A DNA stretch of 64,000 nucleotides from Macquaria australasica (GCA_005408345.1 SEMN01000185.1:864855-928854), one strand, 5' to 3'. Numbered from the stretch's first letter, positions 24,406 through 35,852 are shown. Notes: generated by a model from the letters alone, not told the origin. Translations and numbers: made by a program.

Positions 24406-25441
24406 TGCATTATCTTACACGTTACTGCCGTTTTTCCTCTTTTAAACCCTTTACCTTGTCCCATCCACCAACCAGTGTCATGGGCCAAATCACGGTCCAG
24501 AATGATCGCTACAGCCCTCTTGATGTATGATCCATCCCCTTGTGAGCAAAGATCCAAGTAACCAAACTGGCCAGTTGTAATCCTCCTTTAAGGATAAAGC
24601 TGGCATTATTTTGTATTTTTCTTATTATCACCACAATGATCCTGCTTCCCCAACTCGTCTGTGGCAATCAGTCCCAAGCCCATTCGTTCTAATAATGAAG
24701 ATGTAAACTTTTAAAACTGGTCAAAACGATAATTTTTAAAAAAAAAAAGGCAAAGGCAGGTAATTTCCTAAAACTGTTGTAGTTTTAGCAAATGTCACTC
24801 AAACAACAGTAAATAGAGCATTTATGGGGACTATTCTTAGCTGTGGATTAATACGCCAAATAAACTACAGTTCCCATAATCATGGTAATGAAGGAACATG
24901 TCAGCCAGTGCAACAGTGTGGCTCACTGATGTGTTTTTAATAGTTTGTGGACAACTATGGAGCTCTATGGCACAGAGGAAGAAGATATATCAGGTGCGTC
25001 CTATCAGAGTGCACAAATGCATGTTTGAACTGCTCTGTCTGTGGAATTGTCTGTCCCAGATATCATCAGGTGGTCTTGTAGTTCATGATTGAATATAACA
25101 AAATTGAAAATTGTGAATAATTTGCGAGGTTGGGTCTAATCTAACAAATCCTTGGCAGCCTCACTCTAGCCAACAGGAGAATACTTTCTGGCATTAAACA
25201 GTGAAATGTATATATTAATATCACATCCTATAACAAATCTAAACTATGAGACCTCTGACTAGAAATCTGAAGGGTTCTTAATAGACCTTGCTGAAAGATA
25301 GACCCCTTCGCCTGTCATATTATCGCTCCCCCTTCAAATTACGCAAGTCTCATTTTCTGCTGTCCTTATCTTCCTCCTAGGAGTGCACAGGGGGCCACAT
25401 TGCATCAATAACTGCTCCCTAATTACAAGCCTAGCAACCAC

Positions 25442-25465
25442 CAGCAGCAGCAGCAGCAGCAGCAG
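25442..25465 (+). repeat. (CAG)8 tract
   Basis: Eight perfect CAG units followed by ccgctcc. Not in a recognised exon. Confidence 0.95.
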
Positions 25466-25745
25466 CCGCTCCACACCCTTACTGTAGATTTAAAAAAGAC
25501 GCAACTGCAGGGCATGTCTGTACTCTCCTTGCTGAGGAGAAGAATGCTGAGGAGAACAATATGGCAGGTTAAACGTCAAAGGTCATGGTGATCATGATTG
25601 GCTGTGGCGGAAAAGGCCATGTATGTATAATAAACCACTTGCAAGAGTTGAATTTTTGTCAAGTCTATTATGAAAATGACTGTCGCCTTTAACCCTCGGC
25701 CTTTTCTGTGTTTGTCTTGATTTACTTTTGCTAATCAGTGCCTGG

Positions 25746-25775
25746 CAGCAGCAGCAGCAGCAGCAGCGGCAGCAG
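25746..25775 (+). repeat. (CAG)7-CGG-(CAG)2 tract
   Basis: A second CAG tract about 300 bp from the first. It encodes poly-Gln in one plus-strand frame (25728-25925), but no splice site or recognisable domain supports that frame. Confidence 0.95.
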
Positions 25776-27764
25776 CGAAATAGAGGGGCAGAGGCGGGCA
25801 TTCTGGGAGCTGCCATCTTGGCTGTCAACAGAGGTGGACATGCAGACAACCATCCAGCCAAACATCCAGCAGGCCACAGGGGCAGGATCACTTTCTTCAC
25901 TGCCCTAATAGAGAGAAAAAAATAAGCTCTTAATGTGTTTGTCTAGACTGCCCAGCATTGTGCAAATGAGGTGCTGTCCGGTTCAGTTAAATGCAGCGCA
26001 CAAATACAGCAACCCAATTGAAAGCCAGTGACAGAAACTCAAACAGAGGCAGAGAGAAAGGAAAGAGAAAGACAGAGAGAGAGAGGCTGTTTACACGGCA
26101 TGCCCTCATTTCTACCAAACTGTCTCCGGGGTTCAGAGAGGGTCGCACTGTCGACTAGGGAACAGCTGGTGGTAGAGGGGGGAGAGCGGGGGTGGTGGGA
26201 GACATCTGAACGTGGACCGTTTCAAATCAGATGCCATATTGTGATTTGAACACTTCTGTTTTTTTTTCTTTGCTTGAGTACGGTTTGAGACTGTGTGTAC
26301 CGACAGTGTTCTAGGACATGAATCATGTATGTCAGATGGCCTCTGTCGCATGCAAAAGGACAAGTGGGACCTGTTTCATTTTAATCATTTGTGACTAATC
26401 ATAGACTGTGCAGCAGATTTATGAGTCCAGTCCGCACAGTATTGCCATAAAAAAACTAATTTATACTTCATCCAAGTGTTCATATCTGACTAATTGTTTG
26501 AGAAAATGCGTGCCAAAATCATCAACTTGGAAATAAAATCAAAACGCGACTACATCATTATCTTTCATGAAGACTGCTTGTCAGCAAGGACAGTTTTACA
26601 TTTCAAGCAAGCGGTTTGCCTCACTATAAAAAAACCTAGCACAGTTTTGGCTGCCAATTAATCAGTGACTGTCTATAAACAACATCAAAACTGCGAGACC
26701 ACCGAATAGCCTAATAACTTTCTTTACGCACACACATACGCAGACACATTAAGTGTAACAATCCCTTCTGCTGCAAGCAGCACTATTATAATCTTTCATA
26801 CACTTAGCTGAGGAGCATACATAATTTGAATAACAATAGGTTAAAGCAATGCAATTTGTATCCAGGCTAAAAGAGGGTTACACACTGCATTAAAAATAGA
26901 GCGTCCAGTACAGAGCATCAGGGAAAAGGGCCAATAGTAAGTATTGGCTTACTCCAGCAATGCCAGGGCAAAACTGTTGATGTCTGAGATAAATGGTGGT
27001 CTGCGAGCTAAGACACTCATTAGTCGGGGAGAAAACAATCTGCATCACATGTCAGGTTTCAGACCAGCAGGAATCTGTTGTATGAGCCAGACCCTTCCTC
27101 TTTCACACCAAAGCAGGTCCGCAGTCAGCAAACACTGAGAGGTTAAATCACAACAGTAGCAACAGAGGAAAGTCTGCAGTGGTGATGTGGTTTCAGCAGG
27201 CACACTCACAAAGCAATCCCCAAGTGTGAAAGTAATCATGCCTGACATCAAATTTAAGTTAATGCTTACAAATGGAACATGAGTGCATTTATTAAATATT
27301 AACCTAAGCCAAACCTCAACTCATGTGCAGTAAGTTCACACAGCACAGCACAAAACTAAGCCTCAGTGTAGCTGGTGGAGTCAGCGGCTGGTGAGGAGGC
27401 TGCATGGCTGCCTACTCACGGATGGAGGTGGATTAGTGCTCATCTGTCAGCTGCCACGTTTGGAACAAGTGCAAGCGAGGTAAAGGGTGAAAGGTAGCTG
27501 GTGCTAAGTGGGCCCGCAGATAATTAGCATTTACTCAAAGAATTAGCTTAAGCTGCATGATTATGACAAAGCATGCCACCGACACAAACACACATTACGC
27601 ATTACTGATTAGTCATATTCTGTAAAACTGTGTGGTTACTTTCAGTTACATTTGCGGTTTACTCTACATCCACAGAAAGTTTATTTCACATTTTCAAGTA
27701 TGGAGAAGAGGCCTCTGTTATGGTTTTAACAACATTTTTAACCAAAATGGTGGAACCAAAATCA

Positions 27765-28135
27765 AGTTAAAGGAATAGTTCAACATTTTGGGAAATGCAC
27801 TAATTCGCTTTCTTGCTGAGAGTCAGATGAGAAGATCAATGCCAACCTCATGTCTGGTTGGTAAATATGAAGCAAAAGCCAACAGATGGTTAGCCTAGCT
27901 TAGCATAAAGACTGGAAACAGCTAGCCTGGCTCTGAAAGGTAAAACAAACCACCTACCAGCACCTCTAAAGCTCACTAACTAACACATCATATATTGCTT
28001 GTTTAATCCGTACTAAAAACAAAGTGTAAAAACGACACGTTGTGATTTTATGGGTGGTATTGTGCTGGACTATTTCTTGGCTGGGAGCAGTGACTCTGGA
28101 GTCTTGTCATCACGGTGAGGTTGCCAATTTAAAAC
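27765..28135 (+). repeat. teleost 'ggaatagttcaacattttgggaaat' repeat
   Basis: It starts aaaggaatagttcaacattttgggaaatgcactaattcgctttcttgctgagagt. It continues with gttagcctagcttagcataaagactggaaacagctagcctggctctg, accagcacctctaaagctcac, ttaatccgtac--aaaacaaagtgtaaaaacgacac and ctatttcttggctgggagcagtgact. This is a nearly complete copy of an abundant teleost repeat. A short fragment of the same family is at 45725-45860. Confidence 0.8.
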
Positions 28136-29823
28136 CCTAACCATTTTGTGCCAAAAGGGCTCTCCAGAGGCTAAGATGTACATATTGTATGGTGCCCTGT
28201 TCCTCTATCACAAACCTCCTTTTTTAATCCACTATCAGCTTACACACAACCACAAGGCATCACCACCCCCTCTGTTGATATCACAGTCTGTCATCACCCC
28301 TTCCCTCTTCCCCTCCCACTACAATGCATATCAACAGAAAATGCCAACGCGGTGCTGTGAGACGCGGTTGCATATCTAAACAGGTCATCGTCATTATCAC
28401 TGTAAATCCCTTCATCTCCTTAAACACACACACCAAAGCTCCTTTAGTATGAAAAAGAGATAGAAAAGTCCAGGGCACGAGGATAAAGTTAACTGCGCTG
28501 CCTGCTTGTGGACGAGCGGCGAAAACTGGCTTGTTGTCTCATTATGTCTGCCTTGAGCAAGCATGTGGACAAAAGGCTAATGAGGACACACAACTTTGAG
28601 GTTGCTATTTGCTGAAAAATAGACAGAGAAAATGAGGCACAAACAAGAAAACACTGTTCCCGAGCCACAGAAGTTGCCAGGAGGTTATTTTCGATTAGCA
28701 ACAACTATCCTGCACAACTTACAGTATGTGTGTATTAGCCATAATTGCTAAACAAGAAAAGGCCAGATGTGGATTGAATTTGAATAAGCAACTCCCTTTA
28801 AAGGATGTTTTTTAACAACGTAATCACAGTCAATTGGCGTCTCCTCTATGAGGCTGAAGCACAGACGGTTTTCTAATTTTATCTCCTCTACCCTCCTTCC
28901 CTCCATTCATCCTTCATTTCCTCCAAGTTACTACCATTTGAGTGACAATAATAGTGATTCAGTAGGCAATAAACATTTTGCAGCAAAAAACAAAATATAG
29001 GTGATATATTGTTTGTCAAGTGCGTCCTGATTATTTCTATGTTCTCACAGTCATCAGGGTAAGCAGTTTAGAGAAAGGATGGATGGATTCTCACAGTCCT
29101 TCCACTGTGTTTCAGTCCTCTGGGTGGGAGACAAGAGCTTGTGGTCAGCTCCAGCAGTCAGCAGTAATGCCACACTGGTATCGAGCCTGCAGAAGGCTCA
29201 GCCAATGAGAACTAATGTATCAAGATGGGATCCTGTCTTGGTTGGTTTGGTTCAAGATGGAGGTGCAGCAGCGAAGACAAGTGAATTGTGGTCCGTTTGG
29301 CGATTTTTTGAAACAGCAGATACTCCTACTGAGACCACGAAGCCTCAGAATGAGAAGTGAGCTCAATGGGCCTCATGCACGAACATTTTCATATTATCAT
29401 CCTAAATCTCTTTCACTTTATTTCTGTGTTGTTTGTTCGTACGACTGTTCCAAGTTCAAATCACCAAACTCTCCTAACTGGAAGAACTCGTTTCAGCCTG
29501 ATGAGGGCCACCTGTTGACCAGGAGATTAGCATAATTGACGCCCCCAAAATGCTGTATAAGGCTGCCTTTTCTGCTCCATTTGTGGGCCAGATTTATTCA
29601 CAAAAAGGTCATACAAGAGTAAAGAGAATTTCAGGAGCCTGCTGTTGGACATCAACAAACCAAAACATAACAAATTTAGCAACGTCAGTAGTCGTATGAG
29701 GGGAACTGAAAAATGAGAAAATATTGCTACAGCTACCAATGCCCTACCGTGACAGAAATAAAGAAGCAATGGTTTCACATGAAGATAGACAATAAGAAAC
29801 ATCCTGCTAAAGCACAGCTGTGT

Positions 29824-30146
29824 ATTAATCAGTTAGTCAGTCGACAGAAAATTATTCGACAACTATTTTGATATTGTTGCAGTCATTTATCAGCTAAAAA
29901 TGCCAATCCCTCTCTGGTTCCATCTCCTAAAATGTGAGCATTTGCTGCTTAGCTCTGTTTTATATGGTTGTAAACTGAACATCTGTGGGTTTTGGATTGT
30001 TGGTCGGACTTCATCTTGAGCTCTGACAAATTTTGATGGCCATTTTTTCACAATTATTTTTCATTCCATAGACAAAACAATGAATTGATTAATCGAGAAA
30101 ATAACTGGCAGATTAGTCGATAATTAAAAGAGTCGTTTGTTGCGAC
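29824..30146 (+). repeat. teleost 'tttggattgttggtcgga' repeat, copy 2 of 4
   Basis: Same ordered blocks as 17350-17605. Clear terminal similarity in inverted form is visible (ttaatcagttagtcagtcgacag at the left; gattaatcgagaaaataactggcagattagtcgataatt at the right). Confidence 0.7.
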
Positions 30147-30626
30147 AAGCAGTCCATGACTAAAATGGGAGGTGGTGATGTCAGCGTGACAGTCACGGTG
30201 ATGGACGTCAGACTACGTTCCATTACAGGTGAGGTTACACTGTCAGGTATGACGGAGACCATGGGACAGCTGTTGATTCTACAATAGACTGTAGAAGTTC
30301 TGTAGAAGTTATCACACTGATATGGTGTGCATTCATTTTACAGTTGATTTCAGTAACATATTTAAACTCAAAGCTGATTAAGGCATTACAATTCTTAAAT
30401 CAAATTCAGTGGTTTCTACTGTGGAGAAACCACAAACTAAATTAAATAAATAGAAATTTTTAAATAAAATTGGTCAATGTGACAAATTCTCTTAATTCAC
30501 TTAATCTGTTTGTGCCAGTAATTCTTGAATGAGGCCAAATGATTCCTGTTTTCACTGGCCTCAGTGATGGCAATAAGACATCCAGTTCCTATCCTGCTAA
30601 TATTTAATCCTCAACTCAGACTACTC

Positions 30627-31335
30627 CAGTGGTGGAAAGTAACTAAGTACATTTACTTAAGTGCTGTGCGCATTTCCATGTTATGCTGCTTTATACCTCC
30701 ATTTCTACTACTACAATATTTCACTTTTAACTCCACTACATTTATTTGACAGCTATAGTTACTTTGTTGATTAAGATTTTACATAAAAGAAATATATAAT
30801 TAAAGCAGTTAAAACCAACATTTTGGCTTATGACAACTTACCGAGAAGCAGTGTGTAGTTGGGGCCCCTTGTCACTTTTCAGATGTCTATGAGTTAATAG
30901 CTTTTAGAAGTCCAAATAGATAAAAGTATCCTATATAAAACTGTAAATGTGTGTAGCAAAACAAGTTTTTCATTTTTTGCGTAGTCCAATAATTATCTCA
31001 CGACCCCCCAGATTTATCTTGTGACCCTTTGGAGGGGCTCAACCCCTAGATTTAAACTGAACCTGTACTGAACTGTACGTACTGTAAGGAAGTTAAAACT
31101 ACCTCTAACTCAGTCAGCTACAACAGTTATGATGCGTAAACAATCTAATAATGTCATGACATTATTTTTGCCAAAAGAGTACTTTTACTTTTGATACTTT
31201 AAGTTCATTTTGCTGATAATACTTCTCTACTTTTACTTAAGATTTTGAATGCAGGACTTTTACTTGCAGTATTTTTACATTAATGTCCTGGTACTTTTAT
31301 TGAAGTAAAGTATCTGGATACTTCTTCCACCACTG
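30627..31335. mobile_element. MITE-like element C, ends CAGTGGTGGAA
   Basis: The 709-bp segment starts CAGTGGTGGAAAGTA and ends tacttcttccaccactg, an 11-bp perfect inverted repeat. The subterminal 'aagtac / gtacttt' motifs run in both orientations (agtacatttacttaa at the left; tacttttacttaagattttg and tggtacttttattgaagtaaagta at the right). It is a known type of teleost non-autonomous element. No coding remnant is seen, and target duplication is not evident in the immediate flanks. Confidence 0.75.
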
Positions 31336-32519
31336 GGCTATTTGGACTCTCTTTTTCATTCTCTTCCCTGCAAACCGTCATCAACTGAACCATTACTATC
31401 CCACTTTCAAATGCAGATGCCTTCATGCACAATTACATGCACACTGTATGAGACTCCTCCATGTTTAACCAACACGTCACCTGTTCTACTGTAACTGTGA
31501 TGCTGATCCATCACTAGAGGAGCCTCCTTTTTCCAGGAATCCGCTTCATGTCACATACTCATTATATCCTGTACGGTGTGTGGGAATACATCTCTGAGTA
31601 GCTCTTCCCTTATTGGACCGTGGCCTTAGGGCCTTTGTTATGATTGGACACTTACAAAAGCCAGCCACCCCCTCCGTGTGTCTCTCGTTCTAAAGGTCTG
31701 CTCCTGCATATTAAACAGTGTGGAGCGTTGCGGCAATCAAATGCAACTCCTTCATCTACGTTATCATCTCAATGAATAAAAAAATAAAAGGAGCTACAGA
31801 GACAGTAAGAACATATACACAGTGTGGCTGCAGAGAAGAAGTGTAATTTGGAGGGGGTTAAAAGGGGATTTTGGGGGGGTGAGGCTTGTCACTGTGATGA
31901 AGACAGATGATGAGGCTGCATTGCTGTAAACGAGTGAGTCAGCCCTCCCTTCAGACAGGCACAGGCCTGCGGGAGGCAGAGGAGGGGGGAGGAGGAGGCA
32001 GGACAGACGGCGAAATGCATGGGAACTGTCCCCGGTGCTGAAATCTGGAACGGCTGCTTTCTAACAGATTCAAGTTCAGCTCAGTGCAGGGAAGAAAAAA
32101 AAAAGACTCCAAAATAGAGGCATGCTGTCTTTCAATACCTGACCCACATCTGAAACAATCTGTATCACTAGTTTTAGTGTAACAGGTCAGTAATTTACCT
32201 CCTTTCCAGAGCCAGAATAAAAAAGGGATGCATTTATTTCACCTACCAGTTTTCTAAATCCACAGCAGGGGGAGTATAATGTATGCCCAAACAAAAGCTG
32301 TTGCTGAGGCTGTTGCTATTGAGTTTTTCGACACACATCCTGTCCCAAGTAGGTTATTTGGCATTCTGATCACAAAGCCAGGGGAAGGAGATTCTCTACC
32401 ATGTAATTCTCTCTGAGCCAAGTCAAAAAGATTCTCATTAAAGTACTTTTTATAACCCAAACCTCAGTCCCCAGGGACAATTGTATTGGGTTGTCATGCT
32501 ATTTGTAGACTAATCATCT

Positions 32520-32520
<1 letters not shown>

Positions 32521-32574
<54 letters not shown>
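32521..32574 (+). repeat. (CA)27 microsatellite
   Basis: Fifty-four bases of uninterrupted CA, followed by ctctag. Confidence 0.96.
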
Positions 32575-32578
<4 letters not shown>

Positions 32579-33339
32579 AGCCCCATAAGAACTGAATGTG
32601 AAAGAGTCTGGATCAACAGGAATTGGATATTACATTGTGCCTTTTAGGCACCCCCCCCCCAACCATATTCTTTGAAATGATTTTTTTTGCATTATTCATC
32701 TTTCAAAGCTGTCATGCTTCGTGGCTAACCCTCTGTCAGTTTGCTCAACATCACAGATGCACCATGAGATGGATTCTCAGGCTGTATGTTGCAGACAGCT
32801 GATCTAACCAGGAATCCAGCTGTATCATTTAGAAGCAGGGAAGGTGATACAGCTATATTACATACAAATGCAGCTGCTGAGATTACAAAACACACTTCAC
32901 ACTGCAAAAAACAAACAAACAAAAAAACAAAACAAACGCAACAGTCACCTTTTGTAACACTGTCACAGCTGCTGAAATGTCTAACTTTGGTCATATAGAC
33001 TTTGCAACTCCTGATTTTCCTTCAGAACAACAAAGCAGGGGCTTTAAGGTAATGTCAGTGCTGTCACTGCATCAGTTATAAATGAAAGCTTCACTGATGG
33101 AGGCTCCTCACTTGTAAATACTGTAAATTAAAAATGGTCAACTTGCAGTCAGGCAGTAATAAGCAATTCCTCTCCTAGTTTGACATGAAAAGATTATGCA
33201 ACAGGTCTAGTAGGCTACTTGCAGAAGCCGCCCGGCTATAAGGGCCATTGTTAAAATATACAGTATTTTAGATGAGGCCAACAGGAGAATGATGTCACAA
33301 GTCCGTAAATAAGGGTCCTTTTCTCGGGCACTGCAGAGA

Positions 33340-34190
33340 CCAGGCGGGTGTGGTGACTGCATTAGTAGACGCGCAATCCCCGGCGCAAACGCTCGCGTAA
33401 GACCATAATGTGGACATTCCTGTGACGGCTTTTTCGCCATCGCTATGACTACCTTCTACTTGTCGGACGTGTCTTGAAGTTCAAATCAATCTGCGGCCAG
33501 GAAAATTTGACAAAATTGCCGATCTCGCTTTATTCTGCCAGCCAGAAGGTGCCCATTGACGGTGCGCCTCCCCAAGCCCGTGTTTGATAGAAAAATACAT
33601 GCACAATGACAATCTGACATCTGCTCTCCATCTGACAACAGCTTAGTATTCTCCACAGACACCCCGCTCTCTCCCTCAGAGCACCCCATGCCGTTTTTGT
33701 ATGCCGCTTCCTCTCTGTAAACCCACTTTCTCATTCCAATGCGGCTTTTTTTATTCCCACACACGAACAACAACGGAATTGAACAGCGGCTTCATAAAAT
33801 ATGCAGGTAAAAAGGCAACTCGGAAAGCACCGACATCTCAAGCACAACACTTTTCATGATTTACTGAGAACTGACCTCCCAGTCTAACGAATCCCACTCT
33901 TCGGTAAACATCCGGAGGATTTCTTTTCATCCAAAAAAGCGGACCAGGCGCAGGGGTTCTATGGAGCGACCGGGCGATGCGATGCCATTGCGCTTTTGGT
34001 ATTATCCTCATGAAATCAATTTGAACAGGGGGACGTCGTCGGGAGAAAGCATCTCGGCGGCGTCGACACCAACTTGAGCGACACAGATGAACGATGCTAC
34101 GCTTTACAGTCCAACATTTTTGCTCGGCGATGGTTGCAACCAATTAGCACACCACTTGCGCTCGGAGGCGAATAGCTCCTGACAAGGCGC
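33340..34190 (-). promoter_or_regulatory. CpG-dense block in adgra1 intron, candidate internal promoter
   Basis: This is the most CpG-dense stretch I see in the window. About a dozen CpGs fall in the 120 bp from 33361, and there are further clusters at about 33,900-34,140 (for example the run around cgtcgtcggg and ggcggcgtcg). It sits just inside the intron downstream of the GPS exon, on the minus-strand gene. No coding exon with good splice sites was found in it; a minus-strand frame at 34143-33838 is Arg-rich and resembles nothing known to me. A possible donor, GGGAG|GTCAGT, lies near 33877. CpG islands usually mark promoters, so this could drive a TM-only short transcript. Promoter function is inferred. 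Confidence 0.45.
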
Positions 34191-34570
34191 TCCTTCTCTT
34201 GAGCATCGCTTCTATTTCAGCTGCTGTGCTGCTTTTTGGAAAAAGGTGGCAGACTATACAGCACACGCAACTTCTCATTTCCAGGATATAGGTGGGGGGG
34301 AATTTAGCGTAGCGCATAGCCTACTCCAAAGCCAATAAATCCCTGTAGCGCATTTGACAAATCCTTTCCCACTGCTGAAGAGCAACAATAAAGGAAGCTT
34401 TTAAAGGTCCCTGCATGAACTGCTTCTTAAACACGTGACTCCATCTATTCCATGATGAAAAAAAAGAGGCATTTGATCCATAATAGGCCCTAAGCAGTGG
34501 AAGACACGTTATGTGGGGGCATGTTTGTGCTAAAATGAATAACACTGGTAGCACACAGTAGACTACTCAC

Positions 34571-34779
34571 CATTAGCACAGCAAAGTTATTATGATGGGT
34601 GCAATGAATAGTGGTCGTGTTGCCCCCGGAGCCTGTTATGTGGCAGCCCTCTGCCCTCCAGCCACCGTGTCCATCCAGCAGGTCAAAATCCCAGTAGGCA
34701 GCGGTGGGGTCTACACCCAGTGCGAAGTGCCTGAGAGCAATAGTAACAGAGTGCACGGCGCTCCCGAGGCTGCACCCAT
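34571..34779 (-). CDS. adgra1: adgra1 internal exon: C-terminal GAIN domain and GPS motif
   Basis: This 209-bp exon has two completing bases plus 69 codons. It carries the end of the GAIN fold and the GPCR proteolysis site of an adhesion receptor. It contains a Cys near the start (GCSLG), a beta-strand-like run (VHSVTIALRHFALGVDP), then the GPS signature WDFDLLDGHGGW, EGC, one NTT glycosylation site, and CTHHNNFAVLM at the end. In cleavable receptors the last part reads C-x-H-L-(S/T)-x-FAVLM. Here the His-Leu-Ser/Thr triad is H-H-N, so self-cleavage is not expected. The minus-strand acceptor is ttgctgttcttgcag and the donor is ATG|GTGAGT. It starts in phase 1: G from the upstream exon plus AT makes Asp. 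The closing ATG codon joins directly to GAT CTG of the TM1 exon. The locus therefore still encodes an ectodomain, although the best-known human isoform starts at this Met. Confidence 0.94.
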
Positions 34780-35201
34780 CTGCAAGAACAGCAAGACATT
34801 CAATTAAGGAAACCAAGTGGAAAGTCTGTAGCCTAAGTGCTATGGCAAAGGAAGCGTGGACACGGGCGCGCACATTCACATGCAAACTCCTGTATGCACA
34901 ACATACACACGCACGCATTATGTAGACGTTGCTCGACTGTCAGACTGTTACTGCAGCTGACAGACTGTTGTGTGAAGTGCTGCAGGTAAACTTTAATCTC
35001 AAAATAGAAACCTAAAGTAGACATTTCTCCAGAAAGAGAGACGCAGCAGTGAAGTGCAATGTGATGTAAACGTTCGTGCACTCATTTCATTCATTGAAAT
35101 TAAATAAACAGTAAAAGTGATTGAGTTTTGATGTATTTTGGCAACATGCACACTACGCTGTGAAGCTTACGTGTCAACATGTTGCGCAGAACAAACTGAT
35201 A

Positions 35202-35235
<34 letters not shown>

Positions 35236-35307
35236 AAGCATGCGAGTCGGCAATACAGTACAGCGTTGACATCACAGGCATGATGATAAAAATGGATTTC
35301 CTCTTAC
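34780..35307 (-). other. adgra1 intron between the two GAIN exons
   Basis: A 528-bp intron with GTAAGAG at its 5' end and a T-rich acceptor at its 3' end on the minus strand. It contains a (GT)15 microsatellite at 35205-35234 and nothing else recognisable. Confidence 0.9.
35205..35234 (+). repeat. (TG)15 microsatellite
   Basis: Thirty bases of uninterrupted TG in the short adgra1 intron. Confidence 0.95.
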
Positions 35308-35518
35308 CTAATTTGGTGAAAGCAACTGGTGTTGAAACGCTCCTACGCTTCCCATCATCTGCGAGATTTGACGAATTCCCCGTGCAAGGAAAGAGTTTCC
35401 CATTGCGAAACACAATAAACTGCAGCTTGCAAGTGGAGTTATCAACAGATTGCAACGCAGAGGAGGATATAGGCGTACCAGCCAGCGGTAAATGGATTGA
35501 GGCGACTGCCACTGAGTT
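35308..35518 (-). CDS. adgra1: adgra1 internal exon: GAIN-domain segment
   Basis: This 211-bp exon has 70 codons plus one base and begins NSVAVASIHLPL. It then shows a Cys-containing strand with the family hallmark CKLQFIVFRNGKLF, and ends in KRRSVSTPVAFTKL. The 'VASI-LP ... C-LQ--VFRNG-LF ... KRR-V-TPV' pattern is what I recall from the GAIN domain of ADGRA2 and ADGRA3 (GPR124 and GPR125). There are two N-glycosylation sites (NST, NSS) and a basic KRR run that could be a processing or exposed-loop site. The minus-strand acceptor is ttttttgttccatccgcag and the donor is TTAG|GTAAGAG. The final G pairs with the AT that opens the GPS exon 528 bp downstream. A plus-strand reading frame of 145 codons covers this exon but is only its antisense shadow. 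Confidence 0.93.
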
Positions 35519-35753
35519 CTGCGGATGGAACAAAAAAAGAGAGGAAAATAAAAATTAAATAATGTCTCCGAGATGCGCAAGGGGAAAAAAAAACCCAAAC
35601 TCCCATAGAAAAAGACAGACAAATTGCTTCCCTCTCCAGGAGTGGAGGCGACCATAGACCACAAGTGACCATGGGAATGAGAATCACGTTTGAAGCGCTC
35701 TAGTGCGCCTATTTGGTCAGGCTCCCTGCCGCAGAGGTGGAAATGGTTCTTAC

Positions 35754-35852
35754 CATTTCAGCTTGAGGGCACATCAACACTGCAGCTTGATTTAAAGAGA
35801 CAACCGGTCTGACTTTATCTTCTTTTCACCGACTATAAACACTGGAGAACCC
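35754..35852 (-). CDS. adgra1: candidate 5' exon of adgra1 (possible start exon)
   Basis: A 99-bp minus-strand segment is bounded by a very strong acceptor (ttttttctttttctttcag) and a good donor (GAAATG|GTAAGA). Read in the phase that fits the next exon (phase 0 out), it has an in-frame TGA at its ninth codon. After that it stays open, with AAVLMCPQAEM leading into NSVAVASIHLP. An ATG at 35774-35772 could start translation seven codons before the junction, making the rest 5' untranslated. That protein would have no signal peptide. Alternatively only the last 26 bp, after the ctgcag ending at 35780, are exonic, with coding exons further upstream. The Cys followed shortly by the '-VASI-LP' strand resembles the GAIN domain of related receptors, which favours coding use. 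The splice pattern is seen directly; the start codon is inference. Confidence 0.42.

Larger units (their letters stand above)
13053..34570 (-). other. adgra1 intron between the GPS and TM1 exons
   Basis: A 21.5-kb intron. Repeats are listed separately. Stretches without any repeat signature that I recognise include 15.6-17.3, 17.7-20.5, 22.0-24.0, 26.0-27.7, 28.2-29.8 and 31.4-33.3 kb. These contain no exon with convincing splice sites. Some (18.98-19.96, 28.48-28.70) have the balanced composition typical of conserved non-coding elements. The CpG block at 33.34-34.19 kb lies at the upstream end. Confidence 0.8.

Noticed and set aside
34490..34918. 142-codon minus-strand frame taken as a whole gene
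   Set aside because: Only its middle (34571-34779) is exonic, as defined by clean splice sites; the ends are intron.
35121..35558. 145-codon plus-strand open frame
   Set aside because: It is the antisense of the adgra1 GAIN exon on the minus strand and includes the GT microsatellite.
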